Assembly: GCA_016887485.1 (NCBI GenBank)
Contig: CP069394.1
Location: 1,922,001-1,986,000, forward strand
DNA length: 64,000 nt
DNA from: Chloroflexota bacterium
GTDB taxonomy: Bacteria > Chloroflexota > Anaerolineae > Anaerolineales > Anaerolineaceae
Direction of reading: 5' to 3'
In this document: piece by piece, positions 34,616 to 43,808 of the stretch
Layout of the letters: every line of letters begins with the position of its first letter
How positions within the stretch are numbered: the stretch's first letter is position 1
Notes under the pieces: model-generated
Database searches by the model: none
What the model was told of the DNA's origin: nothing
What the model saw: the letters and a program-made list of their open reading frames with translations, nothing else
Position numbers and translations under genes: made by a program

Positions 34616-35594
34616 GATCACCTTAGTTGAAGCCATCCGCCAGGCAATGGATGAAGAACTGGCCCATGACCCCAATACTTTCATCATTGGTGAAGATGTC
34701 GGCATTCGCGGCGGCGTTTTCCGCTCCACGGTTGGCCTGTTTGATAAATACGGCGGCGAGCGAGTAATTGACTCCCCCCTGGCCGAATTGACCATTGTTG
34801 GCGTGGGGATCGGCGCAGCGCTTTATGGCAAGCGCCCAATCTGCGAGATCCAATTCGCTGACTTCATCTTCCCAGCCTTCAACCAGATCGTCTCCGAAGC
34901 AGCCAAGATGAACTATCGCTCCAACGGTGACTGGACCGTACCAATGGTGATTCGTGCACCCTATGGGGGTGGAATCGGCGGCGGGCTCTACCACTCACAA
35001 AGCGTGGAAGCCTTCTTCGCCCATGTCCCCGGCCTGAAGGTCGTGATCCCCTCCAACCCCTATGACGCCAAAGGCCTGCTCAAGGCTGCCGTCCGGGACC
35101 CGAACCCCGTGATCTTCCTCGAGCCCAAAAAGGGTTACCGCCTGATCAAAGGGGAAGTGCCCGAGGACGAGGAAATCATTGTCCCGATCGGTCCGGCGAA
35201 GGTCTCCCGCGAGGGCACGGACTTGAGCGTCTTTGCCTATGGCATGATGCACCACTATGCCCTGCAGGCAGCCGAGATGGTCGCCAAGGAAGGGATTGAT
35301 GTGGAAGTGGTGGATCTGCGCACGCTTTACCCCGTGGACAGGGACGCTATCCTGCAATCCGTCCGCAAGACCAGCAAAGCACTGATCGTCCATGAAGACA
35401 ACCTGACCGGTGGCTATGGCGCGGAAATCGCCGCCACCATTGCGGAGTGGGGCTTTATGGACCTGGACGCGCCGGTAAAACGGCTGGCCGGGCCAGATGT
35501 GCCGGGCGTGCCGTTCAGCCATCCCATGCAGGACTGGTTTATGGTCAATCCCGACAAGATCGCCGATGCGATCCGGGAACTGGCTGCATTTTAG
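34608..35594 (+). CDS. 2-oxoacid dehydrogenase E1 component, beta subunit
   Basis: 328 residues starting MAEITLVEAIRQAMDEEL; upstream in-frame codons lie inside E1alpha and are not used (AGGAGG lies 6 nt before this ATG). Landmarks are FIIGEDVGIRGGVFRSTVGL, the transketolase-central-like region with QFADFIFPAFNQI, and the C-terminal transketolase domain (VVDLRTLYPVDRDAIL, HEDNLTGGYGAEIAA). Forms the alpha2beta2 E1 tetramer with its upstream neighbour. Confidence 0.93.
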   Translation: MAEITLVEAIRQAMDEELAHDPNTFIIGEDVGIRGGVFRSTVGLFDKYGGERVIDSPLAELTIVGVGIGAALYGKRPICEIQFADFIFPAFNQIVSEAAKMNYRSNGDWTVPMVIRAPYGGGIGGGLYHSQSVEAFFAHVPGLKVVIPSNPYDAKGLLKAAVRDPNPVIFLEPKKGYRLIKGEVPEDEEIIVPIGPAKVSREGTDLSVFAYGMMHHYALQAAEMVAKEGIDVEVVDLRTLYPVDRDAILQSVRKTSKALIVHEDNLTGGYGAEIAATIAEWGFMDLDAPVKRLAGPDVPGVPFSHPMQDWFMVNPDKIADAIRELAAF

Positions 35595-35616
35595 AAGAAA
35601 CGACTGAGGAGGCAAA

Positions 35617-36912
35617 ATGCCAACGAAAGTTATTATGCCCAAATTGGGCGAATCCGTGGTCGAAGGAACCGTGACCGCCTGGCTGAAGAATGAGGGCGAG
35701 GAAATCAAGGAATTTGACTCGCTGCTTGAAGTGAATACCGATAAAGTTGAGACCGAAATCCCCAGCCCTGCTTCGGGCACCATCCTGAAAATCATCGTAC
35801 CCGAAGGCGAAACGGTGGAGGCCGGTACAACCCTGGCCTGGATCGGCGAACCCGGCGAGGAGATACCGGAGGGTGAGCAGCCCCCCGCCCAGGATCATGA
35901 ACCCCATGAGACGCCCGATGCCGAATCGATCAGTGACGAACCGGTGATGGTCCGCCCGGCAGGACGCGACCAGGAATTAGGCTATATCTCCCCGGTTGTG
36001 GCCCGGTTGGCACGGGAAAAGAACGTGGACCCAGATAAGGTTCACGGCACCGGGATGAATGGGCGCATCACCAAGAAAGATGTGCTCGAATACATCAAAG
36101 ATCATAAAGGTGAGGTGGACATCCCAATCTGGGAAACCCCCGCCGATGGTGACCTTTTCCGCCCCACCGAACTCGTCTTTGGCAAGCAGGAACCCGAAGC
36201 CAAACCGAGTCCCGCCCCCAGCGCAGTCCCCGGCGAGACCCTCCCACTTTCACCGATGCGCAAACGAATCGCAGAACATATGGTTCTGTCCAAGCACACC
36301 GCCCCCCATGTGACCACCGTGATGGAAGCGGACCTGAGCCGGGTGATTGCCCACCGCGCAGCGAACAAAGCTGAGGCTGAAGCCCGCCGCATTCATCTGA
36401 CCTTTACGGCTTACTTCCTGGCAGCCATCACAGCTGGACTGAAAGCCATCCCCCTGGCCAATTCCTCCTGGGCGGATGCGGGAATCCGCATTCACCGGCA
36501 GATTAACCTGGGAATGGCTGTGGCGATGCCCGATGGCGGGCTGATCGTCCCTGTGATCCGGGGCGCAGAGGAGCTCTCACTGATTGGCCTGGCCCGCCAG
36601 GTGAATGAACTGGCTGAACGGGCTCGAACCGGCAAGCTTTCGCCGGATGACGTGCAGGGCGGCACCTTCACCCTGACCAATCACGGCACCAAAGGGTCGC
36701 TCTTCGCCACCCCGGTGATCAACCAACCCCAATCCGGCATCCTCGGCACGGGCATGATCCAAAAGCGCGCTGTCGTGATTGACGATGCCATAGCGATCCG
36801 CCCAATGGTTTACCTGAGCTACACCTTTGACCATCGTATCCTGGATGGCGCCTCAGCCGACACGTTCCTGGCCGAAGTTCGGGATACATTAGAGAATTGG
36901 CCAGTCAACTGA
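35617..36912 (+). CDS. Dihydrolipoamide acyltransferase (E2)
   Basis: 431 residues in three parts. Residues 1-78 are one lipoyl domain with the lipoyl-Lys in EVNTDKVETEI. Residues ~122-165 are the E1/E3-binding domain (GYISPVVARLAREKNVDPDKVHGTGMNGRITKKDVLEYI). Residues ~205-431 are the catalytic domain (PLSPMRKRIAEHM ... TFDHRILDGASADTFL) with the active-site His and Asp. It passes the acyl group from lipoate to CoA. AGGAGG precedes the ATG, 22 nt after the E1beta stop. Confidence 0.94.
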   Translation: MPTKVIMPKLGESVVEGTVTAWLKNEGEEIKEFDSLLEVNTDKVETEIPSPASGTILKIIVPEGETVEAGTTLAWIGEPGEEIPEGEQPPAQDHEPHETPDAESISDEPVMVRPAGRDQELGYISPVVARLAREKNVDPDKVHGTGMNGRITKKDVLEYIKDHKGEVDIPIWETPADGDLFRPTELVFGKQEPEAKPSPAPSAVPGETLPLSPMRKRIAEHMVLSKHTAPHVTTVMEADLSRVIAHRAANKAEAEARRIHLTFTAYFLAAITAGLKAIPLANSSWADAGIRIHRQINLGMAVAMPDGGLIVPVIRGAEELSLIGLARQVNELAERARTGKLSPDDVQGGTFTLTNHGTKGSLFATPVINQPQSGILGTGMIQKRAVVIDDAIAIRPMVYLSYTFDHRILDGASADTFLAEVRDTLENWPVN

Positions 36913-37026
36913 GCATTTATTAAACATCAAATAGGACACATTCGGTATAATAAGTGCCGGATATGGCTTATACACTTTTGACAACCCCTATGCGGCTGTC
37001 TTGAATTTAGAAAGAGAGTTTTATTG
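36913..37026 (+). promoter_or_regulatory. E2-E3 spacer with promoter-like boxes
   Basis: The 114-nt spacer is longer than the others in this operon. It holds TATAAT at 36946-36951 and TTGACA at 36978-36983; the latter has TTGAAT after a 17-nt spacer (37001-37006). E3 may therefore also be transcribed on its own, as would suit an enzyme shared between complexes. Boxes are individually good but pairings are imperfect. Confidence 0.3.
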
Positions 37027-38424
37027 ATGAAAGAATATGATGTTGTCGTGATCGGTGCAGGTCCGGGTGGATACGTTGCTGCCATCCGCAGCGCGCAACT
37101 TGGCAAGAAGACCGCCATCGTTGAAAAACGATTCCTGGGCGGCGTCTGTCTGAATATCGGCTGCATTCCCTCCAAAGCCTTGTTGCGGAATGCGGATATT
37201 GCCCACACCCTGCGAGAACGGGGTAAGGAATTCGGCTTCAAGTTTGATAACCTGGAACTCGATTACAGCGTGGCCTTTGACCGCAGTCGGAAGGTCTCCC
37301 AGCGGTTGGTCCGCGGGATCGGCTTCCTGATGAAGAAAAATAACATTGATGTGATCATGGGCGCGGCCAAACTGACCGCCAAGGACACCCTCGAAGTAAC
37401 ACCCGAAGAGGGCGTTGTCGAGGCCATCAAGACCAAGGACATTGTGATCGCCACCGGTTCGCACCCCTTCACCGTTCCCGGCGTTGATCTGGATGGTGAT
37501 AAGGTTGTGGACTTTGAGGGCGCGATCCTCAGCGACAAGCTGCCCGCTTCCGTTGCCATCATCGGCGGCGGTGCGATCGGCGTTGAATTCGCCTCCGTCT
37601 GGAATGCCTATGGCGTGGATGTGACCATCGTTGAGATGCTCCCCCACCTGCTGCCCACCGAAGACGAAGCTGTTGCCAAAGAGATCGAAAAAGCCTATCA
37701 GAAGCGCGGCATCAAGATCATGACCGGTACCAAGGTCAAGAGCGTGACCACCACCAAGACCGGCACCAAGGTCATCGTGGAAGGTAAAGACGGTGAAGAG
37801 GTCCTGGAACCCGAACGGACCCTCGTGGCAATCGGCTTCCGACCAAACACTGCCAATTTGGGCCTCGAAGAAGTCGGCGTGAAGCTGACCGAACGCGGCT
37901 ATATTGATATCGACGAAAAAATGGAAACCAATGTCAAGGGCATTTGGGCCATCGGCGACGTGACCGGAAAACTCTTGCTGGCGCATGTGGCGCAGGCCAT
38001 GGGCGTGGTGGCAGCCGAGAATATCGCTGGCGTTGAAACCGTCACCCTCAATTACGATATGATGCCCCGAGCGACCTACTGCTTCCCGCAGACCGCCTCC
38101 TTCGGTTACACCGAAGCCAAGGCCAAGGAATTAGGCTATGACGTTGAAGTCGGCGAGTTCCCCTTCCAGGCCAACGGTAAGGCCCTCGGTTTGAATGACT
38201 ATCAAGGTTTCGTCAAAGTCGTGACCGACAAGAAATACGGCGAGATCCTCGGCGCACAACTGGTTGGCCCCGACGCCTCCGAGCTGCTCCCCGAGCTGAC
38301 TCTGGCCCAGCGCTTTGAGCTGACCGTCCATGAGATCGCTCGCAACGTGCACGCCCACCCAACCTTGAGTGAGGCCGTAATGGAAGCTGCCGCTGGAGCT
38401 GAAGGCGAAGCTATCCATATCTAA
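37027..38424 (+). CDS. lpdA: Dihydrolipoamide dehydrogenase (E3)
   Basis: About 465 residues. FAD-binding VVIGAGPGGYVAAIRSAQLG, redox-active disulfide GGVCLNIGCIPSKALL, NAD-binding VAIIGGGAIGVEFASVW, second FAD motif GIWAIGDVTG and the C-terminal His-Glu pair NVHAHPTLSEAV are all present. It reoxidises dihydrolipoamide and makes NADH. The ATG at 37027 is chosen over the adjacent TTG at 37024. The terminator at 38475-38513 ends the operon. Confidence 0.96.
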   Translation: MKEYDVVVIGAGPGGYVAAIRSAQLGKKTAIVEKRFLGGVCLNIGCIPSKALLRNADIAHTLRERGKEFGFKFDNLELDYSVAFDRSRKVSQRLVRGIGFLMKKNNIDVIMGAAKLTAKDTLEVTPEEGVVEAIKTKDIVIATGSHPFTVPGVDLDGDKVVDFEGAILSDKLPASVAIIGGGAIGVEFASVWNAYGVDVTIVEMLPHLLPTEDEAVAKEIEKAYQKRGIKIMTGTKVKSVTTTKTGTKVIVEGKDGEEVLEPERTLVAIGFRPNTANLGLEEVGVKLTERGYIDIDEKMETNVKGIWAIGDVTGKLLLAHVAQAMGVVAAENIAGVETVTLNYDMMPRATYCFPQTASFGYTEAKAKELGYDVEVGEFPFQANGKALGLNDYQGFVKVVTDKKYGEILGAQLVGPDASELLPELTLAQRFELTVHEIARNVHAHPTLSEAVMEAAAGAEGEAIHI

Positions 38425-38474
38425 CCGGTAGTTGTAAAATAGAATTAACAGGCGGACCTAGGTTCCTCCATATG

Positions 38475-38513
38475 AAAAGCTCTCCCGTCTTGAGTGACGG
38501 GAGAGCTTTTTTG
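38475..38513 (+). terminator. Intrinsic terminator of the 2-oxoacid dehydrogenase operon
   Basis: Perfect stem AAAAGCTCTCCCGTC / GACGGGAGAGCTTTT with a short loop, running into a T-tract, 50 nt after the E3 stop codon. The A-rich 5' side makes it potentially bidirectional. Confidence 0.9.
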
Positions 38514-38519
38514 ATTATG

Positions 38520-38847
38520 TGGTGGGTCAGCGACCCACCCTACATTTTTGTCATTGCGACGAAGCCGCAGGCGAAGGAAGCAATCCTCCTCATCCGGCAC
38601 TACGTACCACCTTCCCCACCAGGGGGAAGGCTTTAAAATAATGACTTCTCAGAAGTCTTTTCTATCGGTTTATTAATAAAGGTTTTAGCCGACATTCAAA
38701 GAAAACGGCCTCTTTTTATCTCTACAACCAACCGAATTCCTTAGGCTTCCCCTCGAGGGGAAGCGGTCTGCGCAGCAGACTGATGAGGTGAAAGATGAAG
38801 CCTCCTCATCCGGCACTATGTGTCACCTTCCCTGCTAGGGGGAAGGC
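38520..38847. repeat. Dense cluster of dispersed palindromic repeats
   Basis: The gap between lpdA and sbcC holds five elements: GGTGGGTC/GACCCACC hairpin (38520-38544); GTCATTGCGACG...GGAAGCAATC (38550-38585); CCTCCTCATCCGGCACTACGTACC...AGGGGGAAGGC (38586-38631); AGGCTTCCCCTCGAGGGGAAGC plus GTCTGCGCAGCAGACTGATGAGG (38743-38790); and a second CCTCCTCATCCGGCACTATG...GGGGGAAGGC (38800-38847). The last two types recur together at 62.1-62.4 kb. No coding potential is seen here. Confidence 0.75.
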
Positions 38848-38852
38848 AAGAC

Positions 38853-41429
38853 CTACACCACTACCACCTGCGACCCTTTTTCCGTCTTGGTCACCTCGAT
38901 TCGCGTGGGGAAGGCATCCTTCAACTCTTCCAAATGCGTAATGACCAGGATCTTCTCAAAGTCATCCCGAACAGTGCTGATCGCCTCCACCAGCCGCTGA
39001 CGGCCCTGGGCATCCTGGCTGCCGAAGCCCTCATCAATCACCAGAGTCTGCAGCCGGGCTCCCGCCCGCCGGGCCAGCATCTTGGAGAGCGCCAGCCGGA
39101 TGCTGAAATTCACCCGGAAGGCCTCCCCGCCGGAGAACATCTCATAATCCCGCTTGCCCAGTCCATCGCTGATGATCAGGTCCAGCGTTTCCTTCATATC
39201 CTTGCGCTTATTATCCTTATATTCGCGCTGAGTCTCAAAACGGAAGGACATCTGCCCATTGGAAAGTCGTGAGAGCAGGTCATTGGTGGTCTCTTCGATC
39301 TCGGGCAGTGATTGTTCGATCAGCAAGGCCGGGATGCCATCCTTGCCGAAGGCCCGTTCCAATTGCCGCAGGTTGGCGATCTGTTGGGTGAGGGTCTCGC
39401 GCTCAGCCGACAAGGCCACCTTGCGCTCCCGCTGGGTATCCAACACATTCACGAGCTGTTCCGCAGCGCCCACTTCCCGCCTGAGCAGGTTCTCCTGCTC
39501 CTGACTATCCAGCAGAGCCTTTTCCGCCTCTTTACTGTTGGGCAGGTCCGCCTGCGCAGCAGCATAAGCCGCTGCGGCCTGGGTGTGATCTGCCTGTAAC
39601 TTTTGGAGGGCTTCTTCTTGTTCCACCTGCCGCTCCTGCAACCCGGCAATCTCCCGTTCCACCGGCTCCAGCGCGGCGCGGGCTTTTTCAAGCGCACGCA
39701 GCTCTGCATCCGCCTCCCGCCCGGCTTGTTCCGTTTGGCGGAGTTGTTCATGCGCTTCCAGGTCATATCCCAACGCGGTCAATTCTGCATCAGTCGCGGC
39801 GAGTTTCTGCCGGGCATCTTCGGCGAAAGTCTTATCCTTCAGAATGCCGGTGATCTCACCCAAACGAGCCGCCCCGGACTGCTCCCATTGGAACCGCTGC
39901 TTTTGCAGCGAGTCCAGCTGATGGGTCAGCTGGTCTGCACGGCGGGTGGCTTCACGCAGTTCGGCCTCCACCCCTTTCAGGTCAGCCAATTGGGCACCCA
40001 TCTGCCGCAATTGTGATTCAAAGTTCTCCAATAGAGTCTTATTTTCGCGGAAACGGTCGCCCAAACCCGTGCCCTTTGCGGAGAGGGCGGCCACCAGGGC
40101 TTCCTTATCATGCTCCGCCAGCGGCTGACCGCAGAGCGGACATTCCGCCCCGTCTGCCACCGAAAGCTGGTCAATCCGATCCTTCAACTCATGCATCTCG
40201 TCCCGCAACCGAGGATTTTCGGCCTTGGCTTCCGCCTGGTCGGCCTGCAGTTGCCGGATCGCTTCGTCCAATTGCTGCCGTTCTGCCAGCCGGGCCTGCA
40301 GCGTTTCCACCTGGGCTTTCGCCTGTGTCAGTTTTTCCTCAAGGGATGTACCCTCTTCCTGTGCCTTCTCAAGCGCGGTCTGCTGTTCCGTCAGGCTTTC
40401 CAATTCCTGAGTCAGACGGGCTTCTTCAGCTCGGATGGCAGCCAGCGGTTCATGCCGCAGCGCTTCATGCTGGCGGAACTGATCGGCCAGCTCTTCCATC
40501 TCTTCCAGGCGCTGACGGGCGGCCTGCCAGTCAGAATAAGCTTTTTCAATTTCCTCTGCTCTGGCGAGCATCTCCGCATTTTCCGCCTGTTCCTGCTGGC
40601 GCTCCGCCAGAGTGGTGCGGGTGCGGTCAAGAGTTTTTTCTGCGCTATCCAACTGGCCTTGCAGGGTCTCCACCAGCTTCTGCTGTTCCTTCAAGACGGC
40701 CTGCAACTTCTGGACGTTCTCATAAGCCTTTGCCCGTTCCTGCGTGTGCACTGTCAGGTCTTCCAGTTTCTCCTGCAATTCCGCCAATAACGCCTTTCGA
40801 CGCGGCTCGTCATCCAACTCAGCCTGAATCTCACTCAGACGGCCATCCAGCCCCTTGACCCGCTTATCGGTGTCACGCCGCTTTTGGGAGGCAGATTCGC
40901 GATAGGTCTCCCAGATCTCCAAGCCCAGGATATTACTCAAAATCTGCTTGCGGTCACCGGGACGGGCCGTGGCGAATTGATCCGCCTTGCCCTGCAGGAA
41001 GAAAGACGCATTGGTGAAGGTGTCAAAATCCATGCGCAGGGTTTCCACAATCTTGGCGTCCGTATCGCGCAGCGTCCGTTCACTGAGCGTGTTCCACTGT
41101 TCCTCATCCCCCTCCCCCTGAGAGCGGATGAAGAACTCCACCGAGGAAGTCTTGCCCCGCGGGTTGGTGCGGACCACCCGGTAGCGGTTGCCCTCATAGT
41201 CAAAGTCGAGGGTCACCTCGGCTTTCTTGACCTCGGGGTGGGTATTGATCACCGATTCATCGGCTTTGCGTGCCCGGCCAAAAAGCGCCCAGGTGATCGC
41301 ATCCAGCAGGGACGACTTGCCCGCGCCATTCTCACCAGAGATGCAGGCCAGGTTAAAGCCGGTGAAGTCCACTTCGACCGGTTCACGATAGGAAAGAAAA
41401 CCTTGAAGTTTGAGTCTGACGGGAATCAT
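38853..41429 (-). CDS. sbcC: Rad50/SbcC-like SMC-family ATPase (short)
   Basis: 858 residues, shorter than typical SbcC (~1000+). Walker A ISGENGAGKSSLLDAITWALF lies near residue 34, then long coiled coils. A zinc hook CPLCGQPL at about residue 430 sits at the apex, and the C-terminal signature MFSGGEAFRVNFSIRLALSKML and Walker B TLVIDEGFGSQDAQGR complete the ATPase head. Rad50/SbcC normally works with the nuclease Mre11/SbcD on broken DNA ends. Here the partner genes are HerA and NurA, and no Mre11 is adjacent. It starts 1 nt after the HerA stop, so the genes are coupled. Confidence 0.9.
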   Translation of the reverse strand: MIPVRLKLQGFLSYREPVEVDFTGFNLACISGENGAGKSSLLDAITWALFGRARKADESVINTHPEVKKAEVTLDFDYEGNRYRVVRTNPRGKTSSVEFFIRSQGEGDEEQWNTLSERTLRDTDAKIVETLRMDFDTFTNASFFLQGKADQFATARPGDRKQILSNILGLEIWETYRESASQKRRDTDKRVKGLDGRLSEIQAELDDEPRRKALLAELQEKLEDLTVHTQERAKAYENVQKLQAVLKEQQKLVETLQGQLDSAEKTLDRTRTTLAERQQEQAENAEMLARAEEIEKAYSDWQAARQRLEEMEELADQFRQHEALRHEPLAAIRAEEARLTQELESLTEQQTALEKAQEEGTSLEEKLTQAKAQVETLQARLAERQQLDEAIRQLQADQAEAKAENPRLRDEMHELKDRIDQLSVADGAECPLCGQPLAEHDKEALVAALSAKGTGLGDRFRENKTLLENFESQLRQMGAQLADLKGVEAELREATRRADQLTHQLDSLQKQRFQWEQSGAARLGEITGILKDKTFAEDARQKLAATDAELTALGYDLEAHEQLRQTEQAGREADAELRALEKARAALEPVEREIAGLQERQVEQEEALQKLQADHTQAAAAYAAAQADLPNSKEAEKALLDSQEQENLLRREVGAAEQLVNVLDTQRERKVALSAERETLTQQIANLRQLERAFGKDGIPALLIEQSLPEIEETTNDLLSRLSNGQMSFRFETQREYKDNKRKDMKETLDLIISDGLGKRDYEMFSGGEAFRVNFSIRLALSKMLARRAGARLQTLVIDEGFGSQDAQGRQRLVEAISTVRDDFEKILVITHLEELKDAFPTRIEVTKTEKGSQVVVV

Positions 41430-41430
41430 C

Positions 41431-43164
41431 TTAGAAATCTAATCCATCGAGGGCGTTGGTATTCCGGCGGCCATTGGCTTTGGGCTTGAGCAACTCCTCC
41501 CAAAAGGCGTCGTCATAGCGGCGGGAGCGGACCACAATCGGCATTGGCACACCCCAGCCCAGCATCAACACCTCTTCTTTGGGCTGCAGCCTCGCCAGCA
41601 TCCCGCGCAGAGCATCCCGACTGGCCAGCCCGGTGAGCACAGCAGAAATATCATCCGAATCACCCAGCCAGCCGGTGATCCGGGTGCCCAGCTGCGACAT
41701 CACCTCGTCATAGATCTGTGAGGGCCGCTGGTCAATGATCAGCAGGGTGACGTAATACTTGCGCATCTCACGGGCAATCGTGCTAAACGATGTCTGCGAT
41801 GCCATCTCCCGGTTCAGCAGCTTGTGTGCTTCTTCCACGGCAATCACCAGCGGCCGGGGCTCAACAGCGCCAGACTTGCCGCTGCGGAATGCGTTCGTAC
41901 GTTGTTCCCAGACCTCCCTGATTCGCCGGGTGAGCAGGTTGGAAACGAAGAGATAATCCAGGTCTTTTTCATACTCACCAAAGGACAGCACCACATGCTG
42001 GCCGTTATCGAGGTTATCGATCATCTGCTGCAGCGCATTGGCGGCGGGTTGCTCCACAATATAAGGCGCATTGAACAGCCGCCGCAGTTTGGAATGCAGC
42101 CCTTCCGCAGCGAAGTCGTTGATATTCGCTTCCCGAGCCCAGGCCTTGACGCTGTCCGGCGCGGGGACCTTCTGCCCGTTATCGTCCTCAATATAAGCAT
42201 TGGTTTTCATCTGCTTGAAGGCATGGAACCAATTGGCGCCGAATGATTTTCGCAGTGCATCCAGCGTGGTGGCTGTGGTCTCGCGCAGGTTCAGTTCCTG
42301 CGAAAGCAGCAGCACATCCTCTGGGGTGATGTCCGATTCTGCCACCTCCAGGGTATAGTCGGGCCGCTCACCGCGGATGGTGGCGTCCCGGCCCAGGCCA
42401 ACCATGCGGACCTTTGTGGGGAATTTGCCTTTGAGACCAGGCACGCGCATGCCGGTATCCGAGGCGGTGTCGTCCGGGCCGTATTCGTTATGCATATCGA
42501 AGATCAACACGGCAGTCTTGCCATGATTGATCAGCCCAGCCAGGATCACCCGGGTGAGGAAGGATTTACCAGTGCCGGTCGCACCGAAGATACCAGCGGA
42601 GCGCTGGACAAGTTTATCCAAATTCACGCAAACCGGATGCCCCTGCTCGAGGGTATCACCAATGCGGAAAAAGGACTTCTGCCCTTCTTCGCCAAAGATC
42701 AGGGCAATATCCTCCGCGCGGGCCAGCCGCACCGGGGCATGATGGCGCGGGATGGTCTTGGCCGGTTGGGGGCGCACCCGTTCATCCATGACGCCCTGGA
42801 ACCACTCCAAGTAGGCATCCGTTTCGGTGGCGGGGTCCGGGCCGCGCTCCATCATCAAGGTATTCATGATCTTGGCATTCGTAAAGAGGACCTTATCCCG
42901 CAGCAGTTTCGCAAGCCGCGGTGAAAGCCGCCCGCTAAAATCCTCCTGGGCATAACGGGGATCGGTGGCCCAAAGCTGCAGATCGGTGATCAGCCCGTAA
43001 AAGGTCCAGTCATCCTTGGGATCATCCACCACCACAAAAGCGCCTTCCTGCACCTCACCGGCGGGAACGGACAATTTGGCGCGCAGGTTATCGACCAGCC
43101 CGCCATCTATGATGATGCCAAGAGAACCCGAATTGTCATTCATGCTGCGAAGTTCGTCGGTCAT
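41431..43164 (-). CDS. herA: HerA-type hexameric DNA translocase/helicase
   Basis: 577 residues. The N-terminal ~110 residues form a HAS-barrel-like domain. The ATPase domain has Walker A SAGIFGATGTGKSFLTRVILA (about residue 190) and Walker B PLVIAVEEAHKLLNREMA, followed by SQLGTRITGWLGDSDDISAVL, the FtsK/HerA arginine-sensor region. In archaea HerA and NurA resect double-strand ends together with Mre11-Rad50. Here HerA lies between the HAS-barrel protein and Rad50. Start at 43164 overlaps the upstream stop by 4 nt. Confidence 0.9.
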   Translation of the reverse strand: MTDELRSMNDNSGSLGIIIDGGLVDNLRAKLSVPAGEVQEGAFVVVDDPKDDWTFYGLITDLQLWATDPRYAQEDFSGRLSPRLAKLLRDKVLFTNAKIMNTLMMERGPDPATETDAYLEWFQGVMDERVRPQPAKTIPRHHAPVRLARAEDIALIFGEEGQKSFFRIGDTLEQGHPVCVNLDKLVQRSAGIFGATGTGKSFLTRVILAGLINHGKTAVLIFDMHNEYGPDDTASDTGMRVPGLKGKFPTKVRMVGLGRDATIRGERPDYTLEVAESDITPEDVLLLSQELNLRETTATTLDALRKSFGANWFHAFKQMKTNAYIEDDNGQKVPAPDSVKAWAREANINDFAAEGLHSKLRRLFNAPYIVEQPAANALQQMIDNLDNGQHVVLSFGEYEKDLDYLFVSNLLTRRIREVWEQRTNAFRSGKSGAVEPRPLVIAVEEAHKLLNREMASQTSFSTIAREMRKYYVTLLIIDQRPSQIYDEVMSQLGTRITGWLGDSDDISAVLTGLASRDALRGMLARLQPKEEVLMLGWGVPMPIVVRSRRYDDAFWEELLKPKANGRRNTNALDGLDF

Positions 43165-43805
43165 CCGATCCTCCTGCTCAAGCCAGCCTGGCGGCTCTGA
43201 GACACTTCCAATTCATCCACCACACCCAGCACGGTCATCAGCGTGGGATAATCATCCTTCATCAACGTGATCAGTTCCTCCACCGCCCCATCAAACCACT
43301 CAGGGTGGCCCATTTGCTCCTGCACCTCGCGGGCATTCCGCAGGTGGGCGGTCAGCAGTTCCGCCACCGGTTTGTCCTGGTCTCGCAGGATATGCCGTAA
43401 ATAGCCCATCCGGCCCGCACCGGTAAAGGCCGAAATCTCATCCGGTGTACAGAGGAAAATCTCATCCAAGCTGAGCGGCGGCCGGGGTGGCAGCAGGTGC
43501 GAGATCGCTCCATCCCGTGAATAGCCCAATGCCAGCACGCCGACTTCCACCGGGACGGACCGGTTGCCGCGGATATCCTGCAAAACTTCCTCAGCCAGGT
43601 TCTCCGAGGTGATCAACTGCTTCACCAATCCATCATCCTCGATGTGGATGTCATAAATGAGCCCGAAATTTTGGCAATGGTCATTCATCTGCACGCGGAC
43701 CATTGACCCAAAACTCAGACTACCAATCTGATCCAGTTTGCATCCAAAGACGAATCCCGTGGTGTCCGACCGCAACAAACGGCCAATCTCAATGCTGGTT
43801 GTCAT
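43161..43805 (-). CDS. Small HAS-barrel-like protein of the HerA cassette
   Basis: 214 residues, no ATPase motifs. The N-terminal half (IGRLLRSDTTGFVFGCKLDQIGSLSFGSMVRVQ...CQNFGLIYDIHIEDDGLVKQL) has the look of the HAS beta-barrel found at the front of HerA and archaeal relatives. The C-terminal ~100 residues are helical (AELLTAHLRNAREVQEQMGHPEWFDGAVEELITLMKDDYPTLMTVLGVVDEL). It is coupled to both neighbours (3-nt gap to NurA, 4-nt overlap with HerA). I infer an adaptor or regulator of the HerA-NurA assembly; no name is known to me. Confidence 0.7.
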   Translation of the reverse strand: MTTSIEIGRLLRSDTTGFVFGCKLDQIGSLSFGSMVRVQMNDHCQNFGLIYDIHIEDDGLVKQLITSENLAEEVLQDIRGNRSVPVEVGVLALGYSRDGAISHLLPPRPPLSLDEIFLCTPDEISAFTGAGRMGYLRHILRDQDKPVAELLTAHLRNAREVQEQMGHPEWFDGAVEELITLMKDDYPTLMTVLGVVDELEVSQSRQAGLSRRIG

Positions 43806-43808
43806 CCG

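Noticed and set aside
37021-37986. 321-residue open frame antisense to the dihydrolipoamide dehydrogenase gene
   Set aside because: Mirrors the codon periodicity of lpdA, has no ribosome site and encodes His/Gln/Asp-rich sequence typical of antisense shadows.
38520-38847. Repeat cluster considered as a CRISPR array
   Set aside because: Units differ from each other, are themselves palindromic, have no regular spacers and no cas genes lie nearby.
40013-40858. 281-residue proline-rich open frame antisense to the Rad50-like gene
   Set aside because: Low-complexity Pro/Ala/Ser/Arg sequence produced by reading the coiled-coil codons backwards; no start signal.
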